From Nordella sp. HKS 07 (GTDB lineage: Bacteria; Pseudomonadota; Alphaproteobacteria; Rhizobiales; Aestuariivirgaceae), in NCBI RefSeq assembly GCF_011046735.1, contig NZ_CP049258.1:6156001-6220000 (forward strand): a stretch of 64,000 bases of DNA. The letters are read 5' to 3'. Of this stretch, positions 45,988 to 55,490 are shown one piece after another. The notes beneath the pieces were generated by a model. That model had not been told where the DNA came from, searched no databases, and was given only the letters and a program-made list of their open reading frames with translations. Each line of letters opens with the position of its first letter. Position 1 is the stretch's first letter. Both the position numbers and the translations under genes were made by a program.

Positions 45988-46130
45988 AAGGACCTTCAGC
46001 ACATTGTCCGGAGCCGCCAAGGTCTTCGACCTGGCCCGATGCCCCGCTGGCCCTGACTTCCCACATTTCCGGCTTGCAGCGCAAGTTCCTGCTTCAAACG
46101 TCCAAATCGGCCGGGTGGCACGCTGCCCGC

Positions 46131-47621
46131 TCAGCCCGCGGCGATCATCTCCGCGATACGCGCCGTGTCGCTGCCGAGCTCCCGGTCCTCGGTCAGAGGA
46201 GCAACATAACCGCGCACGGCCGCGTAGGCCTCGGCGGCGCCGCGGCCCAATTCCGGCATGACGCCCCTGATCTCCAGGGCATGGGCCGAGGCGATAAGCT
46301 CCATGGCGATGAGATAGCGGAGCCGGTCGATGATCTGGCTCAGCTTGGCGATCACGCCGGGCGCCATCGACGCCTGATCCTCGATCCAGTCCGAAACGGC
46401 GATCGGGGTCAGCGACATCGGGTTCGCCAGAAAGCGGATCTCGGCTTCCAGCGCCGCGATCGGTTTCTGCAGTATGGCGAGGCCGATGCGGTTCTGACCC
46501 TCCGACGCCAGGAAACGTGGCAGGCCCGCGACCACCGGCGACATGAGCTTGATCGTCCGGTTGGCGATGGCCGCCGCCGCATGGGCGAGCGCCTGGCCGA
46601 GCCGTTCCCAGGACAGGACGAAAGCGGTCATGTCGAAATTGCCGTGCGACACGATCCGGTCCTCGGCGGCCAGCACGACCGGATTGTCGCCGGAACTGGC
46701 GAGCTCGATTTCGGTCGCGGCGCGCGCCTCTTCGATCGCGTGACTGAGCGCGCCCCAGACCTGCGGTACGCAGCGATAGCTCAAGGGATCCTGGATGCGC
46801 CGGGCGGCGCCGTCGGCGAACAGCGCGCTGCCCGCCAGAAGATCGCGCAGTTGCGCCGCCACCTCCCGTTGTCCGAAGGCCGGACGCGCAGCCATCGCGC
46901 CGTCATCGAGCGCGCTGACATTGCCGCGGAAGGCTTCCAGATTGAGCGCGATGGCCTTCAGCGACCACAGATATGCCCGCTCGACATCCTCCAGCGCGAG
47001 ACAGCCTTGCGCTACGGAGAGGCTGTTGGCGACGATGATGGCATGACCGTCCTTGGCGTGGATCTCGAGCGGCGGCAGGCCGGCGCGCTTGAGCGCCTCG
47101 GCCGCCGGCAGGATCTCGCCGCCATATTCCGCCTGACCATGTCCCATGAGGCCGAGAGTCATATGCGCCAGCGGCGATAGATCGGCGGCGCCCAGCGAGC
47201 CCAGCGCCGGCACCACCGGATGCAGCCCGGCATTGAGCGCCGCGACGAGCCCTTCGAAGACAGAAGGCGAAATGCCGGTGCCGCCCGCCGCCATGCCGGC
47301 GATCCTGACCGCCATCATGGCGCGCACGGCATCGCGCGGCAAAGCCGGCCCGAAGCCGACGGCGTGACCGAAGGCGATGCGCCGCTGATAGGCGATCAGG
47401 TCCTCCTCACCGAGCGGCGTATCCACGGCGGCGCCCAGCGCCGTGGTCAGTCCGTAGATCGGACGCTTCTGCGCGGCATGGCGCTCCACCACGGCGCGGC
47501 TGGTGCGGATCCTCGCATGAATGTCAGGTGAGATTTCGACCCGTGAACGACGCCGCGCAATGGCCGCAATGTCTTCCGCCCGGAGCGGCGCCGCGGTCAG
47601 GCGGATGGGCATCGTTGTCAT
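46131..47621 (-). CDS. aromatic amino acid ammonia-lyase family protein without the MIO tripeptide
   Basis: The 496-residue protein has the histidine/phenylalanine ammonia-lyase fold: Tyr56 in IYGLTTALGA, QDPLSYRC, SSGDNPVVLA, SHGNFDMTAF, and QASMAPG near the C-terminus. At the site where Ala-Ser-Gly cyclises to MIO (canonical GASGDLAPL) it reads GSLGAADLSPLAHM (residues 141-154): the Ser is absent and the loop is one residue shorter. It therefore should not form the classical electrophile. Either it uses different chemistry or it has lost lyase activity. The SH3 protein gene is 65 nt upstream; a decayed copy of its own 5' end is at 48168-48308. Confidence 0.85.
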   Translation of the reverse strand: MTTMPIRLTAAPLRAEDIAAIARRRSRVEISPDIHARIRTSRAVVERHAAQKRPIYGLTTALGAAVDTPLGEEDLIAYQRRIAFGHAVGFGPALPRDAVRAMMAVRIAGMAAGGTGISPSVFEGLVAALNAGLHPVVPALGSLGAADLSPLAHMTLGLMGHGQAEYGGEILPAAEALKRAGLPPLEIHAKDGHAIIVANSLSVAQGCLALEDVERAYLWSLKAIALNLEAFRGNVSALDDGAMAARPAFGQREVAAQLRDLLAGSALFADGAARRIQDPLSYRCVPQVWGALSHAIEEARAATEIELASSGDNPVVLAAEDRIVSHGNFDMTAFVLSWERLGQALAHAAAAIANRTIKLMSPVVAGLPRFLASEGQNRIGLAILQKPIAALEAEIRFLANPMSLTPIAVSDWIEDQASMAPGVIAKLSQIIDRLRYLIAMELIASAHALEIRGVMPELGRGAAEAYAAVRGYVAPLTEDRELGSDTARIAEMIAAG

Positions 47622-47685
47622 GACGCGTCCTGCTAGTTGTCTGCTGTTGCAGAATCCCGCTCCCGAAGAGCGGAGTCAATTCCGT

Positions 47686-48054
47686 TCACGCGCCCGACAG
47701 CTCGAGGAACGCGTCCGGTACCCATCCCGTTTCGCCGGAAGCTCCAGTGACCCAACAGAAGCCACTTTCGGAGAAATGCAGCGCCACGCTCTCCCCCTGA
47801 GCGACGGTAAGCTCAATCGCGTCAAAATCCCGGATCAGACGGAGATTGTTGCCCGCGGGCTCGAGCCAATTGCGCGGCGCCCAACCTTCCTGGCCCGCTT
47901 CATTGCGGCACCAGATCCATCCGAAGAGATCCGTCTCCTGCAAATAGTCGGGAGCGAGGAGATCACCTGCTCTGCCCTTGACCGGATCGGCATAGGGCCG
48001 CTGATAATCATGCGCCACCTTTGCCTTTAGACCATCGGGAAAGACATAAAGCAA
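47686..48054 (-). CDS. SH3-like domain protein
   Basis: A 122-residue cytoplasmic-looking protein with two SH3-type beta-barrel repeats: AKVAHDYQRPYADPVKGRAGDLL...GWIWCRNEAGQEGWAPRNWLE and then LIRDFDAIELTVAQGESVAL...CWVTGASGETGWVPDAFLEL. It begins with TTG (48054), 3 nt after the stop of a gyrA-tail remnant. A decayed copy of its first codons follows the intact gyrA stop at 50728, so it was originally the gene right after gyrA. Ligand unknown; no signal peptide. Confidence 0.8.
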   Translation of the reverse strand: MLYVFPDGLKAKVAHDYQRPYADPVKGRAGDLLAPDYLQETDLFGWIWCRNEAGQEGWAPRNWLEPAGNNLRLIRDFDAIELTVAQGESVALHFSESGFCWVTGASGETGWVPDAFLELSGA

Positions 48055-48056
48055 GA

Positions 48057-48135
48057 TCTACCGCTCGCCGTTTTCTTCATCATCGATGACGCGCTCGACT
48101 GAAAAGCGATTGCCTTGGCCATGCGCCGTAGTCAG
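48057..48135 (-). pseudogene. remnant of the gyrA 3' end
   Basis: Minus-strand translation gives SVERVIDDEENGER then TAG, versus [14 protein letters not shown] then TAA in the intact GyrA. Just upstream it jumps to a segment matching gyrA at 51317-51348 (core TTGGCCATGCGCCGT), so about 540 bp has been deleted inside the remnant. It directly precedes the SH3 gene. Confidence 0.85.
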
Positions 48136-48167
48136 GTTATGGACCCTTCACGTCTCGGCTGAGTGTC

Positions 48168-48308
48168 GCGCCACCACTGCGCTACTCGCCTGGAGTCGCG
48201 CGTGAATCAGACAAGGTTCCGAACCGAACGGGGCGGCTGCAATGTCTTCCATCCTTAGAGTCGCCGCTGCTAGGCAGATGGGTCTCAATATCATAACTCA
48301 GCTCCGTG
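48168..48308 (-). pseudogene. decayed copy of the ammonia-lyase-family gene 5' end
   Basis: The sequence aligns to 47481-47632, the start of the lyase-family gene, with an exact GCAATGTCTTCC block (48239/47566), the shared CCACCAC and GATGGG blocks, and roughly two-thirds identity overall. The start region is still visible as TCAT. It contains gaps and no open frame. Confidence 0.6.
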
Positions 48309-48377
48309 GGAGGGAATGACGAAGCGTACCTACGAAAAATCTTGGCGCTAATCCTCGAAGAAGGCCATTAGCTAGCG

Positions 48378-48911
48378 CTACACAATCGCGGGAAGAGGAT
48401 TCGGCGTCGGCACTTCCCTAAGTTTACGATACGCCGCCTTTGCCCGTTCCAGCCGACCTTCACCAGCCTTCTCAGGCTTTCTATGCTTTGTCTCTTCCCA
48501 CGGATCGCCTTGGCCGTTTCTACCGAATCCTTCTACAATAAAAAGAAACGCTGCAGTAGCAGCCAACTCCAATTCAATCGCACCAATTCCGGCTGCCGCA
48601 GACACAAACGAAGCACGAGCAGAAGGCGCCAGACTTTTCCGCTGAGGGATAGTAAAAACCGAATACCAGCCCCCCCAATCGGTTCGCCGCTCCTCTTCCT
48701 GAACCAATCGAAGGCCAATAGCTAACTTAATTGCGTCTGCAAGCTCCTCACTAAACGGGCCATAATGCCTATACTCAAACTCGAAATCATCCAGAAGGCC
48801 TGCAAGGCTGCTTAGATAAGCAACCTTCTGTAAGCGAGTGCGTCCGACTAGCTCTCCACCCGCGTCCAAGACAAGGGAGGCAGCTCTCTCGTGCAAATCA
48901 TAAGCTGACAT
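48378..48911 (-). CDS. YwgA/Panacea-like protein paired with HD hydrolase
   Basis: A 177-residue protein whose N-terminal half reads AGGELVGRTRLQKVAYLSS (residues about 17-35), FEFEYRHYGPFSEELADAIKLA and GLRLVQEEE. This is the LQK-YL...YGP-S pattern of Bacillus YwgA and of the DUF4065/SocA (Panacea) antitoxin fold, as I recall these families. The C-terminal third is basic and ends in PTPNPLP. It begins 1 nt after the stop of the HD gene, so the two must be translationally coupled. Base composition is AT-richer than in the flanking genes. A partner or antitoxin role for the HD enzyme is inference. Confidence 0.7.
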   Translation of the reverse strand: MSAYDLHERAASLVLDAGGELVGRTRLQKVAYLSSLAGLLDDFEFEYRHYGPFSEELADAIKLAIGLRLVQEEERRTDWGGWYSVFTIPQRKSLAPSARASFVSAAAGIGAIELELAATAAFLFIVEGFGRNGQGDPWEETKHRKPEKAGEGRLERAKAAYRKLREVPTPNPLPAIV

Positions 48912-48912
48912 T

Positions 48913-50409
48913 TCATTCTCCCGTTGATTTATCTATGATCTGCAAAATCATAGATTTTCCCTCAGAGTCATCTTCGCTGACATACACACGACTGATTTCA
49001 AAAGACTCCGCTCCAAATACTACGGACGAAAGGTGAGCCATATCCTCTATTTCATTACCCTTGCGTATTAGTATTTGGTTCAATGGAGTTTGCGAGTCTT
49101 GGAACTTTTTGTAAGGAGAGCGACGATACTCATCTATAAGGATTTCATGCCCTCCAGTCTTCTTCCGGTGAGCGGCACGCTCCTCCAATTCTTTCAAAAT
49201 CGACTTTACGCTCAAAGATATTCTTGCTTCTCGCTCACGTCGGTCATCAATTGTCATGCCTCTCCTAATAGGAGTGCGTCCTTCTATCATCCTCCTGAGA
49301 TCTATGCACTTCAACAGCCTTCTGGTTTGAAGCCTGGTTGCGTATTCTGACACAAGCCTATCCTTCGCCTGAGATAGGAAAAACAAGCTTCCCCAGAAAA
49401 CGGAATCATCCAAAAGAATTGCATTTTCAATTTTTCCGGGATCAGAGAGAAAAAGCATCAAAGGATGCAAATCTGGAAGTCCACATGCACTTTGATGTCC
49501 ACTTTCAATAAGCGAATGTAGCCTCACTATAAGAGAAGTGAAAATCTTCTCAGCTCCCCGTGTTGTTTTGTGAAGATAAACATTGGGGTAAAGTTGAAAC
49601 AGGGAGAGGACATAATGCTCTGCTGCGTGAAACGCTTTCGGACCCAAAACAAGGGTCTTCACCTCACCGGCCGACTCTTCGTCCGCGTTTAGAGGAACGG
49701 TCCCCACTTCCAAGTTAGCAAGAATCCAGGTCGCGTCCACACCACTTCCTTGAATCCCGGTCATCAAGCGATCACGTTGCATGTAGTCGAGACGATCGGC
49801 ATCGAATTGGCTTGACACAACTGAATCAATCAAATTCCCGGGCTTCTTAATCCGAATTACATCCGCAACTTCATCAGAGAAACTACGGCCCAATTCAGAA
49901 TTAAAGACCTCGCTCACCTCTGAATTCCTGATCAGCGCATCGCTGACATTTTCATGAATGGCCATTGGTAGATTGAGCTGTTTACCAACATCCTCAAAGG
50001 AGTGACTGAACATCCCATGTCCCAAGTCATGCACAAGTGCGGCAGCAAGTGCCACATGCGATTGATGAGTTCGCTTGGAAGGGTCGCGCTCGATTATGGT
50101 CATCAATGACCGCGCGATATGAAATACCCCAACTGAATGCGCGAAACGCGAATGGGTTGCCCCCGGAAACACAAATTCTGAAAAGCCGAGTTGACGAATT
50201 CGCCGGAGACGTTGAAATGGCCGTGTTTGCAGGACACGCCACATGGTCTGCTCGAATTGATCGACATCGAATTCGATCAGATTGTGCAGTGGATCGCGAA
50301 TACGCTGAGACTTAACCTGACTGCTCATCCCCCCAAGCGCCCGTCCAGCAATTAACGAATCAGATATTTCTACTTCATCTGGAATAGAAAATGATTGGGT
50401 TGAGCGCAT
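48913..50409 (-). CDS. HD domain phosphohydrolase (SAMHD1/YwfO-like)
   Basis: A 498-residue HD protein. The metal-binding residues are clear: His86 in FPGATHSRFAHSVGV, His127-Asp128 in AALVHDLGHGMFSHSFED, and Asp203/Asp205 in SSQFDADRLDYMQRD. The opening IRDPLHNLIEFD and FQRLRRIRQLGFSEFVFPG are typical of SAMHD1/YwfO dNTP triphosphohydrolases. The roughly 250-residue C-terminal region has no match I recognise. The start is uncertain (50409, or ATG 50328 after a G6 run). Codon use and AT content differ from the neighbours, suggesting acquisition. It is coupled to a YwgA-like gene. Confidence 0.88.
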   Translation of the reverse strand: MRSTQSFSIPDEVEISDSLIAGRALGGMSSQVKSQRIRDPLHNLIEFDVDQFEQTMWRVLQTRPFQRLRRIRQLGFSEFVFPGATHSRFAHSVGVFHIARSLMTIIERDPSKRTHQSHVALAAALVHDLGHGMFSHSFEDVGKQLNLPMAIHENVSDALIRNSEVSEVFNSELGRSFSDEVADVIRIKKPGNLIDSVVSSQFDADRLDYMQRDRLMTGIQGSGVDATWILANLEVGTVPLNADEESAGEVKTLVLGPKAFHAAEHYVLSLFQLYPNVYLHKTTRGAEKIFTSLIVRLHSLIESGHQSACGLPDLHPLMLFLSDPGKIENAILLDDSVFWGSLFFLSQAKDRLVSEYATRLQTRRLLKCIDLRRMIEGRTPIRRGMTIDDRREREARISLSVKSILKELEERAAHRKKTGGHEILIDEYRRSPYKKFQDSQTPLNQILIRKGNEIEDMAHLSSVVFGAESFEISRVYVSEDDSEGKSMILQIIDKSTGE

Positions 50410-50691
50410 TGAAAATTTCTTACTTCAGGACGTTGCCACCAAACTGCAGGCTGAAATGCCGTTATATCGCAATCGGAACAAAAAGCGAACAATTTCTGCT
50501 CAACGAATAATCAATAAGGACCAGCGGGTAGCTAACTCCCTAAATTGGCAGTCAATTGCGTTCAGCAAGCAGCTGGAACGAAACGACGTTCGGCGCCCGC
50601 CGGCTTAACCGGAGCGTGCGGGGCGGCGCTTCAAAAAAATGCAACGAACAGCTTCCCCGGCACAAAGGTCAGTTCAGGCGCATTCGCCATC
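50410..50691. other. AT-richer intergenic region upstream of the HD gene
   Basis: No coding sequence is supported. It must carry the promoter of the HD/YwgA-like cassette. The right end grades into GC-rich sequence next to the SH3-gene remnant after gyrA, marking the border of the inserted DNA. Confidence 0.4.
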
Positions 50692-50728
50692 TTCGCGTCA
50701 GATCCTCAGGAAATGGATAGAGCAAGGC
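50692..50728 (-). pseudogene. remnant of the SH3 gene start, directly after gyrA
   Basis: Following the gyrA TAA, the minus strand reads GCC then TTG CTC TAT CCA TTT CCT GAG GAT CTG. The intact SH3 gene starts TTG CTT TAT GTC TTT CCC GAT GGT CTA. The match fades after about a dozen codons, where the inserted DNA begins. Confidence 0.65.
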
Positions 50729-53449
50729 TTACCCCTCGCCGTTTTCCTCTTCCTCGCTGATGCGCTCGACCGAGACGACATGCTCGTCATCGGCCGTGTC
50801 GAGCACGATCACGCCTTGCGTCGCGCGGCCGGCCTTGCGGATGTCGTGGACCGGGCAGCGGATGAGCTGGCCGCCATCGGTCACCAGCATGATCTGGTCC
50901 GCGTCCTCGACCGGGAAGGACGCCACCAGCGGGCCGTTGCGGTCATTGACCGCCATGGCCGTGATGCCTTTGCCGCCACGCCCGGTGACGCGGTATTCGT
51001 AGCTCGAGGTGCGCTTGCCGTAGCCGTTGGAGGAGACGGTGAGGATGATCTGCTCGGCGGCACCCATCTGGGCGTAGCGCTCCTGCGTCAGTATCGCCTC
51101 TTGCGCCTGCGTCACCTCTTCCTCGGAGGCGCCATTCTCATCGCCCTCGTCGCCCGAAACCGCGCGCGCCATCTTGAGATAGGCCAGGCGCTCGTCAGCC
51201 GAGGCCTCGACATGGCGCAGGATCGCCATCGAGATCACGTGATCGTCACCGTCGATCCTGATGCCGCGCACGCCGGTCGAATCCCGGCCCTTGAAGATGC
51301 GCACGTCCTCGACGGGGAAGCGGATGCATTGGCCATGCGCCGTGGTCATCAGCACGTCGTCGGCGAGGGTGCAGATATCGACGCCGGCGATCTGGTCGCC
51401 CGCGTCGAGCTTCATGGCGATCTTGCCATTGCGGTTGATGCTCTCGAAATCGGAGAGCTCGTTGCGCCGGACATTGCCCGAGCGGGTGGCGAACATGAGC
51501 TGCAGCGCTCCCCAGGTCGCTTCGTCCTCGGGCATCGGCATCACCGTGGTGATGCGCTCGTCCTGCGCCAAGGGCAGCAGGTTGATGAGCGCCTTGCCGC
51601 GCGCCTGCGGGTTGCCGACGGGCAACCGCCACACTTTCATGCGGTAGACCATGCCAGCCGAGGAGAAGAACAGGATCGGCGTGTGGGTATTGGCGATGAA
51701 GAGCTTGGTGACGAAATCCTCCTCGCGCGTCTGCATGCCGGCCCTGCCCTTGCCGCCGCGCCTTTGCGCGCGATAGGCCGAGAGCGGCACGCGCTTGACA
51801 TAGCCGGTGTGGCTCACCGTCACCACCATGTCCTCGCGCTGGATGAGGTCTTCGTCCTCGACCTCGCCTTCGTTGTCGACGATCTGGGTGCGCCTCGGCG
51901 TCGCGAACTCGGTCTTGATGGCCGTGAGCTCGTCCTTGATGATGGCGAAGACGCGCGCCCGCGAGCGCAATATGTCGAGATAGTCGGAGATTTCCTTGGC
52001 GAGCTTTTCCAGCTCTTCGGCGATCTCCTCGCGCCCCAGCGCCGTGAGGCGCTGCAGGCGCAGATCGAGGATGGCACGCGCCTGCTCTTCCGAGAGCTTG
52101 TAGGTGTCGTCGGCGCCGAGCTTGTGGCGGGGATCGGCGATGAGCGCGATGAGCGGCGCCATGTCCTTGGCGGGCCAGGCCTTCGCCATCAAGGCTTCGC
52201 GCGCCTCGGCGGCGTCCTTTGAACGGCGGATGAGCGCGATCACCTCGTCGATATTGGCGACCGCGATGGCGAGGCCGACCAAGATATGGGCGCGGTCGCG
52301 CGCCTTGTTCAGGAGGAATTTCGTGCGCCGGGTGACGACCTCCTCGCGGAAGCCGATAAAGGCCTGGATCAGGTCCTTGACGTTGAGCAGCTCGGGCCGT
52401 CCGCCGATCAGCGCGATATTGTTCACGCCGAACGTCGTCTGCAGCGGCGAGAACCGATAAAGCTGATTCAGCACCACGTCCGCCATCGCGTCGCGCTTGA
52501 GCTCGACCACGACGCGCATGCCGTGACGATCGCTTTCGTCGCGGATGTCTGAGATGCCTTCGATCTTCTTCTCGCGTACCAGTTCGGCGATCTTCTCGAT
52601 CATCGTCGCCTTGTTCACCTGATAGGGGATCTCGTGGATGATGAGAGCCTCGCGCTCCTTGCGCAGTTCCTCGGTCGTGACCTTGCCGCGCATGACGATC
52701 GAGCCGCGCCCGGTATGCATCGCCGACTTGATGCCGGCGCGCCCGAGGATGATGGCGCCGGTCGGGAAATCGGGTCCCGGGATGATGTTCATCAATTCGT
52801 CGATGGTAATGCCGGGATTGTCGATCGTGGCGATGGTGCCGTCGACCACCTCGCCCAGATTATGCGGCGCCATGTTGGTGGCCATGCCGACCGCGATGCC
52901 GCCCGAGCCATTGACGAGCAGATTGGGATATTTCGCCGGAAGGACCGTCGGCTCGTGGAATTCGTTGGAATAGTTGGCGACGAAATTTACCGTGTCCTTG
53001 TCGAGATCGTCGAGCAAGGGCATGGCGGCCTTGGCGAGGCGGGCTTCGGTGTAGCGTTCGGCCGCCGGAGGATCGCCGTCGACGGAGCCGAAATTGCCCT
53101 GCCCGTCGATCAAGGGCAGACGCAAAGAGAAATCCTGCGCCAGACGCACCAGCGCGTCATAGATCGCGAGATTGCCGTGCGGATGGTACTTACCCATCAC
53201 GTCGCCGGTGACGCGCGCCGACTTCTTATGTGCCTTGTCGGGCGTGAACCCGTTCTCATGCATCGTGTAGAGGATGCGCCGGTGCACCGGCTTCAAGCCG
53301 TCGCGCACGTCGGGAAGTGCACGCGACACGATCACGCTCATCGCGTAATCGAGATAGCTCTTCTTCATCTCCTCTTCGATGGAGATAGGCGTGATTTCAC
53401 CCGGATTGCCGGAAGAATTCGGATCGTTCTTGTCGTCGTTGTCGGCCAC
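50729..53449 (-). CDS. gyrA: DNA gyrase subunit A
   Basis: From the GTG at 53449 (AGGA 5 nt upstream) the protein is 906 residues and begins [13 protein letters not shown]. An ATG at 53539 would add 30 residues unlike other GyrA proteins. Motifs are [31 protein letters not shown], catalytic Tyr133 in [10 protein letters not shown], and the C-terminal beta-pinwheel with a GyrA-box-like QRRGGKG. The quinolone-determining loop is [10 protein letters not shown]: the positions of E. coli Asp82 and Ser83 are Asn93 and Leu94. The protein ends in an acidic EEEENGEG tail. Confidence 0.97.
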   Translation of the reverse strand: MADNDDKNDPNSSGNPGEITPISIEEEMKKSYLDYAMSVIVSRALPDVRDGLKPVHRRILYTMHENGFTPDKAHKKSARVTGDVMGKYHPHGNLAIYDALVRLAQDFSLRLPLIDGQGNFGSVDGDPPAAERYTEARLAKAAMPLLDDLDKDTVNFVANYSNEFHEPTVLPAKYPNLLVNGSGGIAVGMATNMAPHNLGEVVDGTIATIDNPGITIDELMNIIPGPDFPTGAIILGRAGIKSAMHTGRGSIVMRGKVTTEELRKEREALIIHEIPYQVNKATMIEKIAELVREKKIEGISDIRDESDRHGMRVVVELKRDAMADVVLNQLYRFSPLQTTFGVNNIALIGGRPELLNVKDLIQAFIGFREEVVTRRTKFLLNKARDRAHILVGLAIAVANIDEVIALIRRSKDAAEAREALMAKAWPAKDMAPLIALIADPRHKLGADDTYKLSEEQARAILDLRLQRLTALGREEIAEELEKLAKEISDYLDILRSRARVFAIIKDELTAIKTEFATPRRTQIVDNEGEVEDEDLIQREDMVVTVSHTGYVKRVPLSAYRAQRRGGKGRAGMQTREEDFVTKLFIANTHTPILFFSSAGMVYRMKVWRLPVGNPQARGKALINLLPLAQDERITTVMPMPEDEATWGALQLMFATRSGNVRRNELSDFESINRNGKIAMKLDAGDQIAGVDICTLADDVLMTTAHGQCIRFPVEDVRIFKGRDSTGVRGIRIDGDDHVISMAILRHVEASADERLAYLKMARAVSGDEGDENGASEEEVTQAQEAILTQERYAQMGAAEQIILTVSSNGYGKRTSSYEYRVTGRGGKGITAMAVNDRNGPLVASFPVEDADQIMLVTDGGQLIRCPVHDIRKAGRATQGVIVLDTADDEHVVSVERISEEEENGEG

Positions 53450-53630
53450 GGGAATCCTGAAGGAATAACGCTCTGCATAAACCGTCCGAGAAGGCCTGGG
53501 AGGCCTCGTTTCTGGAAACGATCTCGAGCGGCTAAGCATATTAGCCGCCCAGACCTGTCAGAAGCAATGCCAAGCACATGAAAACTGGGCCAAAAATACC
53601 GGTTTTACGGGGCTGAATCAGGCCTTGAAA

Positions 53631-54543
53631 TCAAGGCCTTGCGACGGCCTCGCCAGCATGCAGGGCGGCTGCCCCGACGACCCCTGCGGAAGCTCTGAGC
53701 TGACTCGACAGAACCGGGAGATCCCGGCACTCCTCGGCCCAGATATAGGCCGGTATCTTGTCCTTGAGCATGGCGAAGTAGCGCGGCGCCGTGCCGAGCC
53801 CCCCCGCCGATCACCACGCCATGGGGATCGATCAGATTGATCACCTGGCCGATGGCGCTGGCGAGCGCTGTGGTCGCCTCGTCCAGCAGCGCCTCTCCTT
53901 CAGGCCCCGCTTCCGCCTCAACCATCATGCGGGCGGTGGCGGCACGCCCGGTGCGGGCTTCATAGGCCTCACTCATGCCGAGCCCGGAGGCGAAGGCCTC
54001 AAGATTGAATGTCGTGCGCTGGCCGGTCGTCGCGGCAAAGGAAACGAGATCGCTCGAGGCGAAATGGATCGCGAAACCACGAGCACCGCGCTCGATGCGG
54101 CCGCCGCGGCAGACCGCGCAGCTCAAACCCGTGCCGATCGACACAAAGATGAAACTCGGCAATGAGCGGCCATGCCCGTACCGCAATTCGGCCAAGGCCG
54201 CTAGGCGCACGTCGCTCTCGACCCTGACCGGAGCGAAGCGGGACAGGGCTTGCGGCAGGTCGACGCCACGCCAGTCGGCAATCCATTGGCTGGCCGGCGT
54301 GCCATCGAGCCGGACCAGTTCCGGCAAGCCGATGCCCAGGCCCTGCCACCGGACATCCGAACGTGTCGCCGCGTCGTCGATCCGCAGGACGGCGTCACCG
54401 ATGGCAGCGATCACGGCCTGAGCGCCCTGCCCGCGTGGTGTCGGCAATTCCATGCGCTCGATGAGCCGGCCGGTATCGAGCTCCACGAGGCCGGCAGCAA
54501 TCTTGGTGCCGCCTACATCGGCGCCGATGGCCCAGCGCGTCAT
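53631..54543 (-). pseudogene. ROK family sugar kinase, frameshifted in a G-run
   Basis: The frame starts at 54543 with TRWAIGADVGGTKIAAGLVE (phosphate-binding DxGGTK) and proceeds through FVSIGTGLSCAV to LIDPHGVVIGGG. At the 7-G run (53798-53804) it shifts into nonsense. Removing one G restores LGTAPRYFAMLKDKIPAYIW and ends AALHAGEAVARP with a stop at 53631, giving a normal 303-residue ROK protein. The usual Cys-rich ROK zinc motif is absent. The start overlaps the stop of the NagB-like gene (ATGA). Amino sugar or glucose phosphorylation is likely if the protein is made. Confidence 0.8.
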
Positions 54544-55330
54544 TTTCCGGCTGCCGATGTGTCGGCGAGTATTTCGGCTCCCCGACATATGCAGACCACG
54601 CTGGCGGGCCAGTCGGGATCGTAGTCGTGCGCCGCTGCAAGCTTCTCGAAAGCCAGACGCTTACCGTCGCCCCAGACGATCATCGCAGCCGCCTTGGAGT
54701 GGCGTGCGATCGTATCGATGCCGACCGTCACGCCAAACCGCGGCACCTCGTCGAGGCTCCGGAAATCGGGAAAGGTCTTCATGTTGTCGCGCCGGGTATC
54801 TTCGGCCAGCGGCACGATGCGCGAACGGCTGTCGCGCGCGCTCCCTTTTGGATTGAAGGCCACATGGCCGTCGCTCGCTCCCGAGGCGAGAATGAAAAGG
54901 TCGATGCCCCCGCCTCGGCTATCCGCGCATCATAGGCCTGAGGATCCCGTGGATCCGGAAACCAGACTTGCGCCGCGGGGATACGGAACCCTTCCGCAAG
55001 CGCTTCGTTCAGTACGCCGACGATTTCCACTTGCGCGAAGCGCCGGCAGGAGAAATGGCTGTTCTCCGGCACATGATCGAGCCCGGAGCCGGTCTCGACC
55101 AGATAGTCGTCCATCATCACGATGACCAGGTGACTGAGGTCTCTGGGCCGCTTGGCGAGCGCCTGTCCCATGGCCTGATAGACGGGTCGCGGCGAACGGC
55201 CGCCCGGACAGCCCAGCAGGAAGAGCCGGCCGGCCGCTTTCGCCTGATCGATGAGAGCGAGCAGCCGCTCCGCGAAAACACGTCCCAGAATGTCAACATC
55301 ATGGAAAATCTGCGGCGTGATCGCGTTCAT
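54540..55330 (-). pseudogene. NagB/6-phosphogluconolactonase-like protein, frameshifted in a G-run
   Basis: The start at 55330 opens MNAITPQIFHDVDILGRVFAERL, followed by LFLLGCPGGRSPRPVYQAMG (the sugar-phosphate loop) and VIVMMDDYLVE. After YDARIAEAGG the frame breaks at a 5-G run near 54917. Adding one G gives IDLFILASGASDGHVAFNPKGS, a clear glucosamine-6-phosphate isomerase-fold motif, and continues to 54540. Complete length would be about 263 residues. It overlaps the ROK kinase gene, so the pair is an amino-sugar/hexose catabolic unit. Confidence 0.8.
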
Positions 55331-55490
55331 GCAAGGCTCATCTCTCGGAAGGGATCTCGGTGACAAGACGATATAGATATTTCGCACCGCTTTGCCGAGA
55401 TCAATTCTGCGGCTACAGATGGGGGCAACCGCACTCAGGTCCCGCGCCGAAAGTGCCGGAGGAGACTTGTCGCATTTTCGGTCGGATCAG

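Noticed and set aside
48378-50409. Interpretation of the HD gene as a dGTPase housekeeping gene (dgt)
   Set aside because: The motifs (FPGATHSRFAHS, SQFDADRLDY) follow the SAMHD1/YwfO type rather than Dgt, and the AT-rich accessory context and coupled small gene argue against a core role.
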